Assembly (NCBI RefSeq): GCF_018687695.1 | Contig: NZ_CP061303.1 | Span: forward strand, 1,877,847 to 1,941,846 | Reading direction: 5' to 3' | Source of the DNA: Polynucleobacter sp. MG-6-Vaara-E2 | GTDB taxonomy: Bacteria; Pseudomonadota; Gammaproteobacteria; Burkholderiales; Burkholderiaceae | DNA length: 64,000 nucleotides | Part shown: positions 59,038-64,000 of the stretch, one piece after another | Position numbering within the stretch: the first letter of the stretch is position 1 | How the letters are laid out: each line of letters begins with the position of its first letter | The notes under the pieces: model-generated | The model's database searches: none | The model's input: the letters and a program-made list of their open reading frames with translations, nothing else | Told to the model about the DNA's origin: nothing | Position numbers and translations under genes: made by a program

Positions 59038-60551
59038 GCCACCTCGCTCGCAGAACGAAGATGCCAGTCAGAGACCAACTGATACTGATGCGCTATTTGT
59101 AATAAGCGCGCTTCAGAAAAATAATTCCCAATCAACTGCATGCCAATTGGTAAATTGTTTGTATTAAATCCACAAGGCACACTCATTGCAGGCAGGCCGG
59201 CTAAATTAGTAGAGAGCGTATAAATATCTTCTAAATACATTTGCACTGGATCTTTTGACTTCTCACCCAGACGCCAAGCTACATCAGGCGCTACGGGCCC
59301 TAGGATGACATCACATTCTTTGAATGCCGCCTGAAAATCTGATGCAATGATGCGGCGAATTTTTTGTGCTTGCAAATAATACGCGTCGTAGTAACCGTGA
59401 CACAGAACATAAGTGCCTATCAAAATACGACGCCTAACTTCCGGACCGAATCCTTCGGTACGTGACTTTTGATACATGTCACCAAGATCTTTGTAATCAT
59501 TTGCGCGATGTCCATAGCGCACGCCATCAAAACGGCTCAAATTACTAGAAGCTTCTGCAGGAGCTAAAACGTAATACACCGGAATCGATAATTTAGTTTT
59601 GGGTAGACTGACTTCAACCAGCTTAGCGCCTAAGCTTTCCAAGATTTTTGCTGCTTCATTCACTGACTTTGCAACATCAGCAGCTAGACCTTCGGCAAAG
59701 AATTCTTTTGGCAAGCCAACGCGCAACCCTTCTAATGGTCTCGCAGAGTGAGCATCACCTTCTTGCCAAGCTTGATTCAGATAACGACTGTAATCCTCAC
59801 CAGAATCTGCGAGCGATGTGGAATCGCGTGGATCATGCGAAGACATTGCGGAAAGCAGTAATGCGCAATCTTCAGCGGTTTTACCCATTGGACCAGCTTG
59901 ATCCAAAGAAGAGGCGTAAGCAATCATGCCGTAGCGAGAAACACGTCCATATGTAGGCTTAATTCCAGTGAGTCCACAAAATGCAGCTGGCTGGCGAATG
60001 GAGCCACCAGTATCGGTGCCCGTAGCAATTGGAGCCAAACCTGCTGCTACAGCGGCAGCTGATCCTCCAGAGGATCCGCCGGCAACGTGTGCAGCATTCC
60101 AGGGGTTGAGGACTGGCCCATAGGCTGAGTTCTCATTAGACGACCCCATTGCAAACTCATCCATATTGGTCTTACCCAAGCAAACCATCCCAGCACCATT
60201 GGGATTGCCCTCATCTGGAATACCTAAATTAGCCACTACTGTAGCGTCAAAAGGGCTTTGATATCCAGCCAAGATTTTGGACGCTGCAGTCGACTTCCAG
60301 CCCCGAGTGACGAACACATCTTTATGTGCCAATGGTATGCCAGTTAGCTTGCCTGCCTTTCCGGCAGAAATCAGTAAATCTGCTTTATTTGCTTGATCTA
60401 AGCTTAAGTGAGCATTCACATCAATATATGCATTCCACTGCTTTCCAGCGTCAATACGATCCAGAAAGTACTGGGTTAGCTCTTTGCTAGAAACCTCTTT
60501 TGCAGCCAATGCTTTTGCCATTAAGGCGATCGGGGTGTTGTGCCAGCTCAT
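59034..60551 (-). CDS. gatA: Aspartyl/glutamyl-tRNA amidotransferase subunit A
   Basis: A 505-residue amidase-signature enzyme that releases ammonia from glutamine. The catalytic Lys is in A-H-K-D-V-F near residue 77, and the Ser pair in G-G-S-S-G-G-S-A near residue 153, with T-D-T-G-G-S-I-R-Q-P-A following. Length is normal. It overlaps gatC by four bases and gatB by four, ensuring balanced synthesis of the three-subunit complex. Confidence 0.97.
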   Translation of the reverse strand: MSWHNTPIALMAKALAAKEVSSKELTQYFLDRIDAGKQWNAYIDVNAHLSLDQANKADLLISAGKAGKLTGIPLAHKDVFVTRGWKSTAASKILAGYQSPFDATVVANLGIPDEGNPNGAGMVCLGKTNMDEFAMGSSNENSAYGPVLNPWNAAHVAGGSSGGSAAAVAAGLAPIATGTDTGGSIRQPAAFCGLTGIKPTYGRVSRYGMIAYASSLDQAGPMGKTAEDCALLLSAMSSHDPRDSTSLADSGEDYSRYLNQAWQEGDAHSARPLEGLRVGLPKEFFAEGLAADVAKSVNEAAKILESLGAKLVEVSLPKTKLSIPVYYVLAPAEASSNLSRFDGVRYGHRANDYKDLGDMYQKSRTEGFGPEVRRRILIGTYVLCHGYYDAYYLQAQKIRRIIASDFQAAFKECDVILGPVAPDVAWRLGEKSKDPVQMYLEDIYTLSTNLAGLPAMSVPCGFNTNNLPIGMQLIGNYFSEARLLQIAHQYQLVSDWHLRSASEVA

Positions 60552-60841
60552 TCAATCACCTTTGGTACTAAGAAGTAGCCGTCCTGCTGTGCAGGAGCTG
60601 ATTTCATGTTTTCAGCGCGATGGTCGGTTTCTGTCACTTCATCCGCGCGAAGAGGTTGAGCCAATTCACGCAAAAACAGAATAGGGTGAGCGAGCGGCTC
60701 TAAACCAGTAGTGTCAACGGCCTGCATTTCCTCTACAAGAGAAAAAATAGCCTGCAATTGAGGTAAAACTGCCTCAGCTTCGGCCTGGTTTAATTCAAGC
60801 CTGGAAAGGTGCGCAATGCGCTGAACATCATCAAGTTTCAT
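60548..60841 (-). CDS. gatC: Aspartyl/glutamyl-tRNA amidotransferase subunit C
   Basis: A 97-residue subunit that stabilises the GatA-GatB complex. The N-terminal D-V-x-R-I-A-H-L-S-R-L-E-L and the D-T-T-G-L-E-P-L-A-H-P segment are diagnostic. It is the first gene of the operon and is divergent from mreB, with 61 A/T-rich bases between starts that must hold both promoters. Confidence 0.94.
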   Translation of the reverse strand: MKLDDVQRIAHLSRLELNQAEAEAVLPQLQAIFSLVEEMQAVDTTGLEPLAHPILFLRELAQPLRADEVTETDHRAENMKSAPAQQDGYFLVPKVIE

Positions 60842-60902
60842 GGGGCGCTAGAGTATCATTACTATATATTTTTATTAACACTTTCTATTTTCCCACTACA
60901 TC

Positions 60903-61946
60903 ATGTTTGGTTTTTTTCGCAGCTACTTTTCTAATGACCTAGCAATCGACCTAGGAACCGCCAACACCTTAATTTATATGCGTGAGCGGGGTATTGTCCT
61001 CGATGAGCCCTCGGTTGTGGCGATTCGCCAAGAGGGTGGCCCAAATGGCAAAAAGACCATTTTGGCGGTTGGCAAGGAGGCAAAAGCGATGTTGGGCCGC
61101 GTTCCGGGGAATATTGAGGCCATTCGCCCTATGAAAGATGGCGTTATTGCCGATTTCACCATCACCGAACAAATGCTCAAGCAATTCATCAAGCTTGTCC
61201 ATGAAAGTAAATTATTAAAGCCAAGCCCACGCATCATTATCTGTGTTCCTTGTGGATCCACTCAAGTAGAGCGTCGTGCGATTCGTGAGTCTGCATTAGG
61301 CGCCGGCGCATCACAAGTATTTTTGATTGAAGAGCCGATGGCTGCTGCAATTGGTTCTGGCTTGCCTGTATCTGAAGCTGCTGGCTCGATGGTCGTAGAT
61401 ATCGGTGGTGGCACCACTGAAGTTGGCGTGATGTCATTAGGCGGCATGGTTTACAAAGGCTCAGTACGTGTTGGTGGCGACAAGTTTGATGAAGCGATTA
61501 CCAATTACATTCGTCGTAACTACGGCATGTTGATTGGCGAACAAACTGCTGAGTTGATTAAGAAGACGATTGGCTCTGCATTTCCTGGCGCAGAAGTACG
61601 CGAGATGGAAGTGAAAGGTCGCAATCTTTCCGAAGGCATTCCGCGCAGCTTCACCGTAACTAGCAATGAAATTCTGGAAGCGTTAACCGATCCTTTGAAT
61701 CAAATCGTGACTGCTGTTAAGGCGGCACTCGAGCAGATTCCACCGGAGTTGGCATCTGATATCGCTGAGCGCGGCATGATGCTTACAGGCGGCGGTGCCT
61801 TATTAAGTGACCTCGATCGTCTCCTGCTCGAGGAGACTGGTTTGCCAATTCATGTAGCCGAAGATCCTCTAACTTGCGTAGCTCGTGGTTGCGGCATAGC
61901 CCTTGAGCGCATGGATAAGTTAGGCGGAGTGTTCTCGCAAGAGTAA
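60903..61946 (+). CDS. mreB: Rod-shape-determining actin homologue MreB
   Basis: A 347-residue bacterial actin that positions the elongation machinery. The amphipathic start M-F-G-F-F-R-S-Y-F-S precedes D-L-G-T-A-N-T-L-I-Y (phosphate 1 loop); D-I-G-G-G-T-T-E-V near residue 167 and G-G-G-A-L-L-S-D-L near residue 294 complete the ATP site. It leads the mreB-mreC-mreD-mrdA cluster; 24 bases separate it from mreC. Confidence 0.97.
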   Translation: MFGFFRSYFSNDLAIDLGTANTLIYMRERGIVLDEPSVVAIRQEGGPNGKKTILAVGKEAKAMLGRVPGNIEAIRPMKDGVIADFTITEQMLKQFIKLVHESKLLKPSPRIIICVPCGSTQVERRAIRESALGAGASQVFLIEEPMAAAIGSGLPVSEAAGSMVVDIGGGTTEVGVMSLGGMVYKGSVRVGGDKFDEAITNYIRRNYGMLIGEQTAELIKKTIGSAFPGAEVREMEVKGRNLSEGIPRSFTVTSNEILEALTDPLNQIVTAVKAALEQIPPELASDIAERGMMLTGGGALLSDLDRLLLEETGLPIHVAEDPLTCVARGCGIALERMDKLGGVFSQE

Positions 61947-61970
61947 GCGACCTACACGTCGATCAGGGAA

Positions 61971-62906
61971 TTGCAACATAGCGCTCCACCACTTTTCAGA
62001 CAGGGCATTCCGGCCTTACTTAAACTGATTGTCTGTCTGTCTGTCAGCATCGCCTTGATGCTGATCGATTTTCGTTTTAAAGCGCTCGATCCTATTCGCA
62101 ATTATGTGAATTGGATTTTGCGCCCCCTCGAGTACGTGATGATGGCGCCACGAAATATATTCGAGACAACGTCCGAATATTTCACAACGAGATCAACGCT
62201 TGACCAAGAAAATCAGGTAATGAAAGTGCGTTTGGCAGAACTCTCCTTACTAGCGAACCAATCTGAGTTCTTAACGGTTGAAAATCAAAACTTGCGAGAG
62301 TTAATGGAGTTGCAAAAACAAGTCCCATTCAAAACCTTGCCCGTAGAAATCCTCTTTAATCCTCCCAATCCAATCTCACAACGCATTGTCATTAATCGCG
62401 GAATGAATGACGGCCTAAAACTAGGCAATCCAATTGCTAATGACGCTGGCATTCTGGGCCAGGTAGTACGTCTTTACGATCGCTCAGCCGAAGTATCCCT
62501 GCTAGAGGATCGAGATTTTGCAGTTCCAGTCCAAGTGGCTCGAAATGGTCTCAGAGCAGCTGTTTTTGGGGCGGGTCGTGGCAACCCGTTAGAGCTACGT
62601 TATTTGCCGGTGGCGAGCGATCTGGAAGTTGGAGACATTTTGTTGACTTCTGGGATCGATGGCGTTTACCCACCAGGTTTTGCAGTGGCTGTTATCAGCA
62701 AAATTGAGCGTAATGCTGACAAAAATTCCTCTAACGTATTTTGTGTCCCTGTGGCCGCAGTGAATCGCTACCGTCAGGCATTAGCTTTTTTATATGACCC
62801 ACAGTTTGATGCCAAAGCCCCATCATCCAATATTAAGCCTGTAAACGGCACGCCCCTCACAAATATTCCGGGTCGTCGCCAAACTCGGGCGCGAGGAATG
62901 CAATGA
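61971..62906 (+). CDS. mreC: Rod-shape-determining protein MreC
   Basis: A 311-residue bitopic protein linking MreB to periplasmic wall enzymes such as PBP2. A transmembrane helix at about 18-35, a coiled coil (about 65-105) and the beta-rich domains with V-I-N-R-G-M-N-D-G and L-L-T-S-G-I-D-G-V-Y-P-P-G match the family. It starts with TTG at 61971 after an AGGGAA site. The C-terminus is an Arg/Pro-rich tail and overlaps mreD by four bases. Confidence 0.93.
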   Translation: MQHSAPPLFRQGIPALLKLIVCLSVSIALMLIDFRFKALDPIRNYVNWILRPLEYVMMAPRNIFETTSEYFTTRSTLDQENQVMKVRLAELSLLANQSEFLTVENQNLRELMELQKQVPFKTLPVEILFNPPNPISQRIVINRGMNDGLKLGNPIANDAGILGQVVRLYDRSAEVSLLEDRDFAVPVQVARNGLRAAVFGAGRGNPLELRYLPVASDLEVGDILLTSGIDGVYPPGFAVAVISKIERNADKNSSNVFCVPVAAVNRYRQALAFLYDPQFDAKAPSSNIKPVNGTPLTNIPGRRQTRARGMQ

Positions 62907-63427
62907 TCGATTTTCAAAGCGGCTACATTCTTCGCCCAGTCAACCCAGTATTTATCTATTTCAGTTTATTTTGCGCACTCTTATTAAATTTGCTGCCATT
63001 TGGTAACTACGGATGGGTACCTAACTGGCTCATTCTGTGCATTGTATTTTGGAATATTCATCAGCATCGCTATGTCAACGTGATCACAGCATTCTTTCTG
63101 GGCCTCATGATGGATGTACACAATTCTGATTTATTGGGATTGCATGCATTTAGTTATTCGCTTGTTGCCTATATTGCGATTTCATGGCATCGCCGCATTG
63201 TTGCGTTATCTGTGCTTTCGCAAGCCTTGCACCTGATTCCAATCTTCCTGCTGGTCTCTCTATTTCCGGTACTGGCGCATTGGGCCCTAAGCGGAGAGCT
63301 TTATTGGTGGGCCTTGACGGGTGGCATTCAGGCCCTCATTGAGTCACTACTTTGGCCACTTGCAACACGTATTTTGCTAGCACCTCAACGTCGACCCATG
63401 GACGTTGATCACAACCGTCCACTTTAA
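62903..63427 (+). CDS. mreD: Rod-shape-determining protein MreD
   Basis: A 174-residue integral membrane protein with about five transmembrane helices. The motif F-x-L-G-L-M-M-D-V-H-N-S-D-L-L-G-L-H-A near residue 60 is typical of MreD. It joins MreC in the elongasome. It overlaps mreC by four bases and ends eight bases before mrdA. Confidence 0.92.
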   Translation: MIDFQSGYILRPVNPVFIYFSLFCALLLNLLPFGNYGWVPNWLILCIVFWNIHQHRYVNVITAFFLGLMMDVHNSDLLGLHAFSYSLVAYIAISWHRRIVALSVLSQALHLIPIFLLVSLFPVLAHWALSGELYWWALTGGIQALIESLLWPLATRILLAPQRRPMDVDHNRPL

Positions 63428-63435
63428 GAAGCTGC

Positions 63436-64000
63436 ATGGTTTCTTTTAAAAAACCTGATCTCGATTCTTTTCAAGAACGCATTCATATTGCGACATTATT
63501 CGTTACGTTTTGTTTTTTAATTTTGCTAACCCGCCTGGTATGGCTTCAGCTAATTAGTCATGGCAAGTATGCCTTGCTTGCAGAAAGCAATCGTATTGCA
63601 TTAGTTCCAGCTCCTGCTAACCGAGGATTAATCATCGATCGTAATGGCATCGTGATTGGCAGAAATTATTCTGCCCTCACCTTAGACGTAAATGCGGAAG
63701 AGGTAAAAGGTAACGTAGATCAGCTTATCAATGAGCTTTCCGAGATCATTGATATTTCCCCCAGAGATCGCCGCAATTTCAAGCGCTCCTTAGAGGATTC
63801 CCGCAATATGGGTACCTTCCCCTTACGCTCGATGCTTAACGAGGCTGAAACTGCCCGTTTTATGGCCAATCGCTATCGTTTTCCGGGGGTAGAAATCCGA
63901 GCCAGGAGCTTTCGTGAGTACCCTTATAACGAGCTAGCCTCCCATTTAATTGGCTATATCGGTCGAGTGTCTCAGCATGACAAAGAGCGAATGCAATCTG
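63436..64000 (+). CDS. mrdA: Penicillin-binding protein 2, N-terminal part
   Basis: 188 codons are visible, open to the window edge. A transmembrane helix at about 18-40 is followed by Q-L-I-S-H-G-K-Y and the conserved N-R-G-L-I-I-D-R-N-G segment of class B penicillin-binding proteins, then R-E-Y-P-Y-N-E-L-A-S-H-L-I-G-Y-I-G. The transpeptidase domain lies outside. The place after mreD and these motifs identify PBP2, the elongation-specific transpeptidase. The ATG at 63436 lacks a strong ribosome-binding site. Confidence 0.92.
   Translation, partial: MVSFKKPDLDSFQERIHIATLFVTFCFLILLTRLVWLQLISHGKYALLAESNRIALVPAPANRGLIIDRNGIVIGRNYSALTLDVNAEEVKGNVDQLINELSEIIDISPRDRRNFKRSLEDSRNMGTFPLRSMLNEAETARFMANRYRFPGVEIRARSFREYPYNELASHLIGYIGRVSQHDKERMQS

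Overview
The window looks like a core chromosomal segment of a betaproteobacterium of the order Burkholderiales, most likely Polynucleobacter or a close relative. The signs are gene order (gatCAB divergent from mreBCD-mrdA; argB-slmA-metX-metW; metK-ahcY-metF), a methionine synthase split into two genes, a PhaM-type granule protein, a DksA without zinc cysteines, moderate G+C and very tight packing. The genus is inferred from gene content and order, without a database comparison. No rRNA, tRNA, CRISPR array, insertion sequence or prophage was seen. No gap reaches 300 bases.

Layout. 1-283: start of a leftward gene with an NtrC-like site, then ubiK. 566-5269: leftward lipoate and accessory genes (lipoprotein, lipA, lipB, DUF493, hydrolase, ferredoxin, VanZ). 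5307-7428: birA-coaX and convergent rfaE2. 7522-12339: a coupled rightward cassette (glutathione peroxidase, FAD amine oxidase, DUF1365, cyclopropane-synthase-like methyltransferase, SDR) that looks like membrane-lipid modification and protection. 12372-15762: dsbA, SPOR protein, argS, DUF1840. 15759-19570: split metH. 19645-23899: phaM, MBL hydrolase, a short DUF1289 gene, acuI, lipoprotein, flavin reductase, GST. 23939-29841: tripartite RND efflux operon. 29957-35461: glmS, glmU, ttcA, folB and a pteridine-reductase-like SDR. 35487-40695: midA-like, cca, NDUFA9-like, slt. 40774-45110: one-carbon block (5-FTHF cyclo-ligase, metF, ahcY, metK). 45313-49479: two lipid A acyltransferases, dapF, pyrE, xthA. 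49496-54617: ampG, metW, metX, slmA, argB, dksA. 54738-57533: CobW GTPase, xerC, DUF484. 57565-60841: gatB, gatA, gatC. 60903-64000: mreB, mreC, mreD and the start of mrdA.

How the genes work together. Nearly the whole methionine/SAM cycle is here: metX and metW make homocysteine precursors, metH (two proteins) and metF remethylate, metK makes SAM, ahcY clears SAH and the cyclo-ligase feeds folate. Reading the non-coding DNA gave the best finds. A SAM-II-like aptamer precedes metK, and a SAH riboswitch with a readable translational expression platform precedes ahcY. The two would respond in opposite directions to the methylation ratio. Cell-envelope functions form the second theme: glmS/glmU, slt, ampG, dapF, lipid A acyltransferases, rfaE2, mreBCD-mrdA and the RND pump.

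Other notable items are a perfect palindrome over the ribosome-binding site of the efflux operon, a 95-base convergent overlap of phaM and an MBL gene with the phaM terminator lying inside the opposite coding sequence, a lysine-rich tail on GlmU, and a DksA that keeps one of four zinc cysteines.
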